Assembly (NCBI RefSeq): GCF_016522065.1
Contig: NZ_JAEHFV010000002.1
Location: 1 to 64,000, forward strand
DNA: 64,000 bases
Source: Flavobacterium agrisoli
GTDB taxonomy: Bacteria; Bacteroidota; Bacteroidia; Flavobacteriales; Flavobacteriaceae
Direction of reading: 5' to 3'
Shown: positions 36,423 to 44,880 of the stretch, piece by piece
How the letters are laid out: every line of letters begins with the position of its first letter
Numbering within the stretch: the first letter of the stretch is position 1
The notes under the pieces: generated by a model
What the model saw: only the letters and a program-made list of their open reading frames with translations
Database searches by the model: none
What the model was told of the DNA's origin: nothing
Made by a program: the position numbers and the translations under genes

Positions 36423-36905
36423 ATGAAATCAATTTCAAAATTAGCCACTGTAACTATTCTTTTTTTATTCGTTACTATTTCCACATTTGCGCAAAGCAGC
36501 AAATACAAATGCATGTTGCAAATGGCCAATTACACGGGTGAAGGAGCCTACATCGTAGTCTCACTAATAGATGCAAAAGGCACTTACGAAAAGACCCTTT
36601 ATGTGATGGGCGATGATAAAAAATGGTACAATAGCTTGAAAGAATGGCATAAATTTCAAACAAAAAAACCAAGTAATTTAAGTGCTATTACTGGTGCTTC
36701 CGTAACGGGTGGCGACCGTAGCATTACAACTTTCGAAATTGAAAATGCTAAAATCAATAACGGATACAAATTGCGATTTGAATCAGCTGTAGAAGACCAA
36801 AAATACCATGTAACCGATGTCGAATTACCACTTACTACAGAAGCTTTGGCTGCCAAAACAGACGGTAAAGGATACATTCGTTATGTACGTTTTAGTAAAT
36901 TATAA
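36423..36905 (+). CDS. DUF2271 periplasmic protein, possible flavinylation target
   Basis: This 160-residue protein has a signal peptide (first 23 residues, ending TFAQ) and a single beta-rich domain matching DUF2271 in length and pattern (YTGEGAYIVVSLID, GDDKKWYNSLKEW, FEIENAKINNGYKLRFE). Residues 89-95 read ITGASVT, close to the S/T-G-A-S/T-x-S/T motif in which ApbE attaches FMN to a serine or threonine. Together with apbE in the same operon this suggests a flavinylated electron carrier; that is inference. DUF2271, PepSY and ApbE genes are known to co-occur in bacterial genomes. Confidence 0.82.
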   Translation: MKSISKLATVTILFLFVTISTFAQSSKYKCMLQMANYTGEGAYIVVSLIDAKGTYEKTLYVMGDDKKWYNSLKEWHKFQTKKPSNLSAITGASVTGGDRSITTFEIENAKINNGYKLRFESAVEDQKYHVTDVELPLTTEALAAKTDGKGYIRYVRFSKL

Positions 36906-36920
36906 TATAAAATTCTCTAA

Positions 36921-39095
36921 ATGACTCTTTCTTTTTGGCGTTATTTACACTTAGCCTTGGCGGTGTTTTCTTCTGTATTTTTATTCTTAGCGGCTACCAC
37001 CGGAATTATTTTGGCAGTCGATGCCGTTTGCGAGAAAACACCACCATATAAAGTGGGTCATTTTGATACTATTACCCTTCAGGAAAGCCTTCCTAACTTA
37101 CGCAAAATATATCCCGAAATTACCGAGCTAAGCATCGATCACAATCAATTTGTAACCTTGCAAGCTATTGATAAAGAAGGAAACGATGTTCATGCTTATA
37201 TTGATCCTACTACCGGAAAAATTTTAGGCAAAGCATCAAAAAAATCCAATTTTATTCAATGGATTACCAGTTTACACCGCTCTTTATTTTTACATGAAAC
37301 TGGCCGCATCTTAATCGGAATTAATTCGTTTATTTTGGTTTTAATTGCCTTAACTGGACTCGTTTTAGTAGTGAAAAGGCAAAAGGGAATTCGGAAATTC
37401 TTTTCTAAAATTGTCAAGGACTATTTTGCACAATATTACCATGTTGTTTTGGGTCGAATCGCCTTGGTTCCCATTTTAATCATTGCGCTTTCAGGAACGT
37501 ATTTATCTTTGAATCGATTCCAAGCTTTCGATTCGAAAGAAACTAAAAAAGCACCTGTTGAAGCCACTTCCGATTCAAAATTTGATTTTAAAAACACGCC
37601 TTTATCCGAGGTTAAAAAAATTGAATTTCCGTTTTCAGATGACGAAGAAGATTTTTACATTTTTGAACTGAACGACCGCAAAATCGAGGTCAATCAATAT
37701 TCATACGAAATTTTAAAAAACGAGCCTTATGCTACTTCAGCGCTTTTATCGGAACTGAGTTTGGATTTGCATACGGGTCGCGCTAATATGGCTTGGGCAT
37801 TCATTTTAGCTTTGGCCAGCGCAAACATTCTCTTTTTTATTTACTCCGGATTTGCTATGACGTTTAAACGTCGCGCGGTACGTATAAAAAACAAATTTAA
37901 AGCAACCGAAAGCAAACATATTTTATTAGTTGGTTCGGAAAACGGAAGTTCCTTGCGTTTTGCCAATGCCATTTACAAGCAACTTATTGGGCAAGGCGAA
38001 ACGGCTTTTATTAGCCAAATGAACGAATACCAAAGTTATCCAAAAGCCGAAAATTTAATTGTTTTTAGCTCGACTTATGGTTTGGGCGATGCGCCATCAA
38101 ATGCCACCAAATTTGAAAACTTAGTCCATCAAATTCCGCAAAATCAAAACATTAACTACAGTGTAGTCGGATTTGGTTCCAAATCATATCCCGATTTTTG
38201 TGGTTACGCCAAAAAAATCGACATTGAATTGGCAAATAAAAATTGGGCCAACCGTTTGCTCGACGTGCAAACCGTAAATGATAAATCGGCAGAAGAATTT
38301 GTAAATTGGGTAAAACTTTGGAATGCCAAAACCAACTTTTCTTTATCTACCACACCTTCACTTTACAACACGGTTCCGAATAGTTTACAAAAATTCATGG
38401 TTGTAAACAAAACAGAAGTTACCGCTAGCGATCAAACTTTTTTAATCACTTTCAAAACCAGTATTGCCTGCCCGTTTACATCGGGAGACTTGTTGGCGAT
38501 TTATCCGAATAATGACAACCGCGAACGTTTGTATTCGATAGCCAATAACAATGGCATGCTGCAATTGGCCATAAAATTACACCCACATGGTTTGGGATCT
38601 GGCTTTTTGCACAATCTGAAAATTGGTGATACCATCAAAGCACGAATTGTAAATAATCCAGCTTTTCATCTTCCTAAAAAAGCCAAAGAAGTGGTACTTA
38701 TTTCGAATGGAACGGGAATTGCCCCTTTCTTAGGAATGATTGCTCAAAACAAAAAAAACACGCCGATTCATTTGTATAGTGGATTTCGCCAAGAAAATGA
38801 AACTACGCTTTACTATCAAAATTTTGCTAACAGAATGTTCCAAAAGAAACGATTGGTTCATTTTCATTTGGCTTTTTCGCGTGAAAAAGACCACCATTAT
38901 GTTATGGATTTGGTTAAAAGAGACGAAACTTTTTTTGCCAATTTACTCGAAAACGGCGGTCATATTATGATTTGTGGTGCCTTAAAAATGCAGTTTGATG
39001 TAGAAAATGTTTTAGATGCTATTTGTTTAGCTCACCACAATAAAACTTTATCCGAATATATAGGCAAAGGTCAAATTTTAACCGATTGTTATTAA
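36921..39095 (+). CDS. PepSY-flavodoxin-FAD reductase fusion (CysJ-like)
   Basis: This 724-residue protein joins a membrane part and a reductase. Residues 1-330 have four helices (about 7-30, 128-150, 182-204 and 288-312) with PepSY-like periplasmic loops and histidines (YLHLAL, SLHRSLFLHETG, YYHVVLG, LDLHTGR) able to bind haem. From about 335 follows a flavodoxin domain (HILLVGSENGSSLRFA, FSSTYGLGDAPSNA) and from about 490 an FAD/NADPH reductase domain (ERLYSIAN for FAD, SNGTGIAPFLGM for NADPH, then GALKMQFDVENVLDAI). The C-terminal half resembles sulfite reductase flavoprotein CysJ. It would pass electrons from cytosolic NADPH across the membrane to a periplasmic acceptor, plausibly the DUF2271 protein and then ferric iron. 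Confidence 0.9.
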   Translation: MTLSFWRYLHLALAVFSSVFLFLAATTGIILAVDAVCEKTPPYKVGHFDTITLQESLPNLRKIYPEITELSIDHNQFVTLQAIDKEGNDVHAYIDPTTGKILGKASKKSNFIQWITSLHRSLFLHETGRILIGINSFILVLIALTGLVLVVKRQKGIRKFFSKIVKDYFAQYYHVVLGRIALVPILIIALSGTYLSLNRFQAFDSKETKKAPVEATSDSKFDFKNTPLSEVKKIEFPFSDDEEDFYIFELNDRKIEVNQYSYEILKNEPYATSALLSELSLDLHTGRANMAWAFILALASANILFFIYSGFAMTFKRRAVRIKNKFKATESKHILLVGSENGSSLRFANAIYKQLIGQGETAFISQMNEYQSYPKAENLIVFSSTYGLGDAPSNATKFENLVHQIPQNQNINYSVVGFGSKSYPDFCGYAKKIDIELANKNWANRLLDVQTVNDKSAEEFVNWVKLWNAKTNFSLSTTPSLYNTVPNSLQKFMVVNKTEVTASDQTFLITFKTSIACPFTSGDLLAIYPNNDNRERLYSIANNNGMLQLAIKLHPHGLGSGFLHNLKIGDTIKARIVNNPAFHLPKKAKEVVLISNGTGIAPFLGMIAQNKKNTPIHLYSGFRQENETTLYYQNFANRMFQKKRLVHFHLAFSREKDHHYVMDLVKRDETFFANLLENGGHIMICGALKMQFDVENVLDAICLAHHNKTLSEYIGKGQILTDCY

Positions 39096-39144
39096 TATTA
39101 GTTTTTAGGTTAAACCAATTTTAAAGCTTGTAAAAAATTATATT

Positions 39145-40146
39145 TTGAAAAAGAAGTTCATTTTCCTCTTTTGTATTCTTTTTGTTTTACTAACCAATAG
39201 TAGCGCAAATGCACAAGTTTTATGTAAAAAATCGGCTCAACTAATGGGTGGTCGATTTGAAATTTCTATTGTAGCGCAAGATTCTATAACAGCACAAAAA
39301 AGTATTGATGACATTATTGCCGAAATTAGTCGAATTGAATATTTAATTTCCGATTGGATTACAACAACGCAAATATCGCAAGTCAATCAAAATGCAGGCA
39401 TACAGCCGGTAAAAGTGGATACTGAAGTTTTTGAACTTACCAAAAGAGCTTTGCATTTTTCTAAAGTAACCGATGGCGCATTTGATATTAGTTTTGCCGC
39501 GATGGATCGGATTTGGAAATTTGACGAATCGATGACCGAAATGCCTAGTCCGGAAGCCATCCAAAAATCGGTGGAAAAAGTTGGCTATCAAAAAATCGTA
39601 TTAGACAGTGTTAATTCGACCGTTTTTTTAAAAGAAAAAGGAATGAAAATAGGATTTGGAGCATTGGGTGAAGGTTATGCTACTCACAAATGCAGAGAGA
39701 TGATGTTAGCAAAAGGCATTCAGTCGGGTTTAATAAATGCTACAGGTGATATTAGTTCTTGGGGTACCCAACCCAATGGAGAACCTTGGAAAGTTGGTAT
39801 TACCAATCCGTTTAAAAAACAAAAAATCGTAAAAATTGTAGGCCTAACCAATGGCGCTATCACCACATCTGGCTCTTACGAAAAATTTGTAATCTTTAAT
39901 GGCAAACGTTATTCTCACATCATCAATCCTAAAACAGGCTATCCGGCCACCGGTTTGTGTAGTGTTACTATTATAGGTCCAAATGCAGAAACTGCAAATA
40001 GTTTGAGTACATCTGCTATGGTTTTAGGAAAAGAAAAGGCATTACCATTTCTTAAAAATTATCCACAGTACGATTTCTATATTATCACGGATAAAGGAAA
40101 ATCGATTCAATCTAAAAACTTCAAAACATATATTCTGAAAAAGTGA
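39145..40146 (+). CDS. apbE: FAD:protein FMN transferase ApbE
   Basis: This 333-residue enzyme attaches FMN from FAD covalently to serine or threonine of periplasmic proteins. It begins with TTG and a signal peptide (MKKKFIFLFCILFVLLTNSSANAQ), the only plausible start. Motifs include LMGGRFEISI, GAFDISFAAMDRIWKF, KIGFGALGEGYATHK, INATGDISSWG and SHIINPKTGYPA. It is the last gene of the ankyrin-DUF2271-PepSY/flavoprotein operon, 49 bases after the flavoprotein gene, and probably flavinylates one of its neighbours. Confidence 0.93.
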   Translation: MKKKFIFLFCILFVLLTNSSANAQVLCKKSAQLMGGRFEISIVAQDSITAQKSIDDIIAEISRIEYLISDWITTTQISQVNQNAGIQPVKVDTEVFELTKRALHFSKVTDGAFDISFAAMDRIWKFDESMTEMPSPEAIQKSVEKVGYQKIVLDSVNSTVFLKEKGMKIGFGALGEGYATHKCREMMLAKGIQSGLINATGDISSWGTQPNGEPWKVGITNPFKKQKIVKIVGLTNGAITTSGSYEKFVIFNGKRYSHIINPKTGYPATGLCSVTIIGPNAETANSLSTSAMVLGKEKALPFLKNYPQYDFYIITDKGKSIQSKNFKTYILKK

Positions 40147-40206
40147 TTTACAAACATCCATTTCTTTTTATAAATTTATAGTTTGCTAATTACTAAAATA
40201 TCTAAA

Positions 40207-40761
40207 ATGAAATCACTTTCCGAAAACGAACAAAAAGAATTTTTATCTGTTCTAAAAGTGCGTTTTGAAAAAAACAAACAACGTCATACGGCGATTAATT
40301 GGAGCGATGTAGAAGATAAATTAAAAGCCAATCCTGATAAATTATCTAATTTGCTTAAAATGGAAACTACAGATGGTGAACCTGATGTAGTAGCTTATGA
40401 TCAAACCAAAAACGAGTTTTTATTTTTTGATTGTGTAGCCGAGAGCCCAAAATCAAGACGTAGTTACTGTTATGATAAAGAAGCTTTGGATAAGCGTAAA
40501 GAAAATAAGCCCAAAAATAGTGCTGTAGAAGCTGCCAAATCTATAGGAATTGAACTTCTGGATGAAAGTGATTACCGTTTTTTACAAACGTTAGGTACTT
40601 TTGATGCCAAAACATCATCGTGGCTACAAACCCCTGAAAACATAAGAAAATTGGGAGGCGCTATATTTGGTGATTTTCGTTTTGATACAGTTTTTGTGTA
40701 TCATAATGGTGCAGAATCATATTATGCTGCCCGAGGTTTTAGAGGAAAATTGAGTGTATAA
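40207..40761 (+). CDS. DUF4256 protein
   Basis: The ATG at 40207 gives 184 residues; an in-frame upstream start adds eight residues with no support. The sequence matches DUF4256 throughout (HTAINWSDVEDKLKANPDKL, GEPDVVAYD, FDCVAESPKSRRS, DEALDKRKEN-like region, FDTVFVYHNGAESYYAARGFRG). It is cytoplasmic, with no signal or membrane segment. The function of the family is unknown. It stands alone between the redox operon and the convergent uxuA operon. Confidence 0.85.
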   Translation: MKSLSENEQKEFLSVLKVRFEKNKQRHTAINWSDVEDKLKANPDKLSNLLKMETTDGEPDVVAYDQTKNEFLFFDCVAESPKSRRSYCYDKEALDKRKENKPKNSAVEAAKSIGIELLDESDYRFLQTLGTFDAKTSSWLQTPENIRKLGGAIFGDFRFDTVFVYHNGAESYYAARGFRGKLSV

Positions 40762-40797
40762 AAAGAGTTTAACTACAATGGATTTGACAATATAAAA

Positions 40798-40828
40798 ATG
40801 CCCCAAAAGTATGTAACTTTTGAGGCAT
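40798..40828 (-). terminator. Terminator of the rha-lut-uxu operon
   Basis: A 13-bp stem (40798-40810 with 40816-40828) with a 5-base loop lies 25 bases after the uxuA stop. One position pairs as G-U only in the leftward transcript. The T-run is modest. It can also end the convergent DUF4256 transcript. Confidence 0.7.
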
Positions 40829-40852
40829 ATTCCTTTTACAGGGGTTTTACTT

Positions 40853-42016
40853 TTATAACGAACGGATAATTCCTTCTTCTAATCCTCTTAATTCGGCTAA
40901 TCCTCGAAGGCGACCAATGGCAGAATATCCAGGATTATTCACTTTTCCTAAATCATCTAACATTTGGTGACCATGATCTGGACGGAACGGAATTTCAAGT
41001 TGGTGTTTTTGTTGCATTAACAACAACTCTTTTACAACGGCATACATGTCTGTATTACCGTCTAAATGATCGGCTTCAAAAAAGTTTCCTTCTTCGTCAG
41101 AACGCACGTTTCTTAAATGAATAAAATGGATTTTATCATCTAATTGCTTTACAATTTCTGGTAAATCATTTTTAGTATTGGCTCCTAAAGATCCTGTGCA
41201 AAAACAAATTCCGTTAGACTTATACGGTGCATTTGATAAAATATACTCATAATCTTCCATGCAATTTACGATGCGAGGTAAACCTAAAATATCAAACGGT
41301 GGATCGTCTGGATGTATCGCTAATTTTACTCCTACTTCATCAGCAACAGGACAAATTTCATTTAAAAAATAAGTCAAATTGCTACGTAAAACGTCACGGT
41401 CAATGTTATCGTATGCTTTTAATGCTTCGCGCATTCCTTCAACAGTCATTTTCTTTTCGCCTGGAATTCCAAACATTACCACATCGGCTAAATCTTGTAA
41501 ATCTTGAGCCGACATTTTAGAATGTTTATCTTTTGCTTTGGCAACTATATTTTCTGGAAAAGAAGCCGAGGCATTTTCTCTTTGTAAAATATAAATATCA
41601 AAAATAGCCAAATCAACCCAATTAAAGTATAAGGCCTCAGAACCATCGGGCATCACGTAATCCAATTGTGTACGAGTCCAATCGTTTACCGGCATGAAAT
41701 TATAAGTAATCACCGGAATACCACAAGCAGCTACGTTACGAATACTTTGTTTATATTTTTCGATATACTCTTGAAAATTACCACTTCTGGTTTTAATAGA
41801 TTCATGAACCGTGATACTTTCTACCACATCCCAAGTTAAACCAGCTGCTTCAATTTCAGCTTTTCTTTTATTAATTTCTTCAACTGTCCATACATCTCCA
41901 TGCGGAACGTGATGTAAAGCAGAAACAATTCCGGTTGCTCCGGATTGTTTTACATAAGGTAAACTAACTGGATCATTTGGTCCGAACCATCTCCAGGTTT
42001 GTATCATTCTATACAT
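40853..42016 (-). CDS. uxuA: Mannonate dehydratase
   Basis: This 387-residue enzyme removes water from D-mannonate to give 2-keto-3-deoxygluconate in D-glucuronate breakdown. The TIM-barrel sequence is close to UxuA throughout (LPYVKQSGATGIVSALHHVPHG, FCTGSLGAN, HLRNV, and the highly conserved RPDHGHQMLDD near the C-terminus). It is the last gene of the long leftward operon, 19 bases after the SDR gene. Uronate isomerase is not in the window. Confidence 0.94.
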   Translation of the reverse strand: MYRMIQTWRWFGPNDPVSLPYVKQSGATGIVSALHHVPHGDVWTVEEINKRKAEIEAAGLTWDVVESITVHESIKTRSGNFQEYIEKYKQSIRNVAACGIPVITYNFMPVNDWTRTQLDYVMPDGSEALYFNWVDLAIFDIYILQRENASASFPENIVAKAKDKHSKMSAQDLQDLADVVMFGIPGEKKMTVEGMREALKAYDNIDRDVLRSNLTYFLNEICPVADEVGVKLAIHPDDPPFDILGLPRIVNCMEDYEYILSNAPYKSNGICFCTGSLGANTKNDLPEIVKQLDDKIHFIHLRNVRSDEEGNFFEADHLDGNTDMYAVVKELLLMQQKHQLEIPFRPDHGHQMLDDLGKVNNPGYSAIGRLRGLAELRGLEEGIIRSL

Positions 42017-42035
42017 ATCTTTTTTCTAAATAAAA

Positions 42036-42854
42036 TTAAACCCCACTAAAAATGGTAAAACCTCCATCAATAGTAACATTAGAACCCGTTACAAATTTTG
42101 AAGCATCACTTAATAACCAAACTAAAGCACCGGATAATTCGTCTGGATTTCCGAAACGTTTATAAGGTGTATTTTTAATAATCAAATTACCTCTTTCGGT
42201 TAAACTTCCATCTTCATTAGTTAATAATGTACGATTTTGCTCGGTCAAGAAAAATCCAGGAACGATTCCGTTCATACGAATAGTATCTCCATAACGTCTA
42301 GATAATTCTACAGCGAACCATTTGGTATATAAATCTATGGCTGATTTTGCCAAACTATAACCTAAAACTTTGGTAATAGCCTGGACTGGTGCCACTGATG
42401 AAATATTAACAATACTACCAGTACCTGCGGTTTCTTGAATGGCTTTTCCAAAAATTTGTGTTGGCAATAAAGTTCCGAATAAATTCAGATTCATCACTTT
42501 TTGCAATGCATCCATATTCAAATCAAAAATATCTTGTTCAGGTTGGATAACCGCTTCTGGCATATTTCCACCAGCTGCATTTACCAATCCGTCAATGCGA
42601 CCGTAAGTAGCCAAAACCAAATCTTTTGCTTTTACTAAATCGGCTTCAATAGTTACGTCGGCAATAAGCGCAATTGCTTTTCCACCATTTGCAATTATGG
42701 CATTGGCTCTCTCGTTGGCTACTTTTTCATTTCTACCTAAAACCCCAACTATGGCTCCTGCGGCTGCAATACTATTTACAAAAGCTTCGCCTAAAACTCC
42801 TGTAGCGCCAGTAACTACGATTACTTTATCGGTTAAATTAAAATCTGTTTTCAA
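42036..42854 (-). CDS. SDR oxidoreductase, probable D-mannonate (fructuronate) reductase
   Basis: This 272-residue classical short-chain dehydrogenase has the cofactor motif TGATGVLG (about 17-24) and catalytic S-Y-K (NISS, and YSLAK). The cluster with uxuA is the usual placement of the SDR-type D-mannonate oxidoreductase, which replaces UxuB in many bacteria and converts fructuronate to mannonate with NAD(P)H. The role is inferred from context. The insert around 195-215 (NRTLLTNEDGSLTERGN) is consistent with that subgroup. Confidence 0.8.
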   Translation of the reverse strand: MKTDFNLTDKVIVVTGATGVLGEAFVNSIAAAGAIVGVLGRNEKVANERANAIIANGGKAIALIADVTIEADLVKAKDLVLATYGRIDGLVNAAGGNMPEAVIQPEQDIFDLNMDALQKVMNLNLFGTLLPTQIFGKAIQETAGTGSIVNISSVAPVQAITKVLGYSLAKSAIDLYTKWFAVELSRRYGDTIRMNGIVPGFFLTEQNRTLLTNEDGSLTERGNLIIKNTPYKRFGNPDELSGALVWLLSDASKFVTGSNVTIDGGFTIFSGV

Positions 42855-42887
42855 TTTTATTCTTTTAAATTTTTACTATTTCTAAAA

Positions 42888-43475
42888 TTACGCTACAATA
42901 AACACTGTTAAACTTCGGGCTCCATGGGCACCTAAAACCAATGATTGTTCAATATCTGCTGTTTTTGATGGACCCGCTATGAAAGTGGCAAAGCCATAAT
43001 CTAAGTCCCCAATTCGTTCATAAGCATGGTGCATTTTGGGCAAAATATCTTTTTTATTGACAATAATAGCCAAATATTGCGGAATAAAAGTAGCAACCCG
43101 TTGTCCCATTATAGCATCGGTAACATAGAGCGAGCTATTTTCTGCCACCCCAAAGTGTGCTTTTACAACCATCAATTCAACATTTTCTAACGAATGCGGA
43201 TCATCCGTTTTCCAATCTAATTTGGCAATAGAAGCCAACTCCGGCAAAGTAGTTAAAACCCTTTTTTGAATAGCATAATTCGACTGAATGTACTGAATAA
43301 TTTCCTCGTAATTATTTACTTCAACAGGATTTCCGCCTATTCCTTTTAAAACGGTTTTGTATTGCCCTACAACATCCCCATCAAATGCTTTCAACGGTTC
43401 CAAATCTGGAAGTTCGTTAATTTCTTTGGGTTGGTTTTGTTTTATTTTATTTAAAATTGATTCTCTACTACTCAT
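42888..43475 (-). CDS. lutC: LutC/YkgG lactate utilisation protein
   Basis: This 195-residue LUD-domain protein is the third component of the LutABC L-lactate oxidase complex. Its pattern (SSRESILNKIKQNQP start, AENSSLYVTDA, TFIAGPSKTADIEQSLVLGAHGARSLTVFIV) is typical. The start codon overlaps the lutB stop by eight bases, indicating coupling. Confidence 0.9.
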   Translation of the reverse strand: MSSRESILNKIKQNQPKEINELPDLEPLKAFDGDVVGQYKTVLKGIGGNPVEVNNYEEIIQYIQSNYAIQKRVLTTLPELASIAKLDWKTDDPHSLENVELMVVKAHFGVAENSSLYVTDAIMGQRVATFIPQYLAIIVNKKDILPKMHHAYERIGDLDYGFATFIAGPSKTADIEQSLVLGAHGARSLTVFIVA

Positions 43476-44868
43476 CCTTTTTCCCTTTATTGGCTTTGCC
43501 GTTTTTCTTATACCATTCTCTAAACGATTCTTTTGGCACTTCGGGCATTTCGCGGTTATCGTACCATTTGTTCAATTTATTATTTACCACCATTGGAAAA
43601 TTTTTCATCATAAATCGACCTGTTTTACCAGCTATTTCAAATACGGTTGGATTGGCTAAAACAGTAGTCATCGTTTTCATCGCAATGGTTTTGGATTTTG
43701 GCGTATATCCTTCTTTTACCAAAACCTGACGCCATTTGTACAATTGGTCGTGAATGTCAATTTTTACCGGACAAACATTCGTGCAGGAACCACAAAGCGT
43801 ACTCGCAAATGGTAGATCGGCATTTTTTTTCATGTCTAAATTGGGTGCCAAAATAGAACCAATAGGTCCTGCAACCGCATTGTGATAACTGTGACCGCCA
43901 CTTCTACGATATACCGGACACGTATTCATACACGCTCCACAGCGAATACATTTTAATGAATTTTTAAATTCTGGTCGCCCTAATTGCACACTTCTTCCGT
44001 TATCTACAATTACGATGTGCATTTCTTTTCCTTCTCTTGGTTTTTTAAAATGACTTGAAAAAGTAGTTATCGGTTGTCCTGTAGCACTTCTGGCCAATAA
44101 TCTTAAAAATACACCTAAGTGTTTACGTTTTGGAACTAATTTTTCAAATCCCATGCTCGCGATATGAACATCGGCTAAATGAGCGCCCATATCGGCATTT
44201 CCTTCATTGGTACACACTACGAATTCGCCTGTTTCTGCTACTGCAAAGTTTACCCCCGTTAAAGCCGCTCTACGTGTTAAAAATGTATTACGCAAACTCT
44301 GACGGGCCGATTCTGTTAAATATTGCGGATCAATATTCCCTTTTTCGGTTCCTAAATGTTCGTGAAAAGTCTCGCTAACATCTTCTTTTTTGAGGTGAAT
44401 AGCAGGTAATACAATATGACTTGGTGGTTCTTTACGAAGTTGTACAATGTATTCCCCTAAATCAGAATCAATAACCTCGACACCTCTATCGGCTAAATAA
44501 TCGTTCAAATGACATTCTTCGGTAAGCATTGATTTTGATTTTACCAATTGCGTTACTTCATGTTTTTTTAAAATGGAATGTACAATTTCATTATGCTCTT
44601 TTGCATCGGCTGCCCAATGCACAATTACTCCATTTTTTTTAGCATTTTCCTCAAATTCAACTAAATAATCATGAATATTGGATAATACATTAAATTTTAT
44701 TTGAGAAGCCGTTTCGCGCAGCAATTCCCACTCTGGAATTTGATGTGCTGAGCGATCTCTTTTTTCACGCACAAACCAAAGTGTTTCATCGTGCCAATTA
44801 ACACGCTCAACGTTTTTATTAAAAACGGTAGCCGCATCACTATGTTGGATCGTTTTGTCTGAATTCAT
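43468..44868 (-). CDS. lutB: LutB iron-sulfur lactate utilisation protein
   Basis: This 466-residue protein has an N-terminal LUD domain and a C-terminal pair of 4Fe-4S clusters (CIRCGACMNTCP and CGSCTNVCP, at about 305-360) followed by the LutB C-terminal region. It passes electrons from lactate oxidation. Length is close to the Bacillus LutB. It precedes lutC and follows a GH28 gene that separates it from lutA, an unusual order. Confidence 0.93.
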   Translation of the reverse strand: MNSDKTIQHSDAATVFNKNVERVNWHDETLWFVREKRDRSAHQIPEWELLRETASQIKFNVLSNIHDYLVEFEENAKKNGVIVHWAADAKEHNEIVHSILKKHEVTQLVKSKSMLTEECHLNDYLADRGVEVIDSDLGEYIVQLRKEPPSHIVLPAIHLKKEDVSETFHEHLGTEKGNIDPQYLTESARQSLRNTFLTRRAALTGVNFAVAETGEFVVCTNEGNADMGAHLADVHIASMGFEKLVPKRKHLGVFLRLLARSATGQPITTFSSHFKKPREGKEMHIVIVDNGRSVQLGRPEFKNSLKCIRCGACMNTCPVYRRSGGHSYHNAVAGPIGSILAPNLDMKKNADLPFASTLCGSCTNVCPVKIDIHDQLYKWRQVLVKEGYTPKSKTIAMKTMTTVLANPTVFEIAGKTGRFMMKNFPMVVNNKLNKWYDNREMPEVPKESFREWYKKNGKANKGKKDE

Positions 44869-44880
44869 TTTGTTTTGTTT

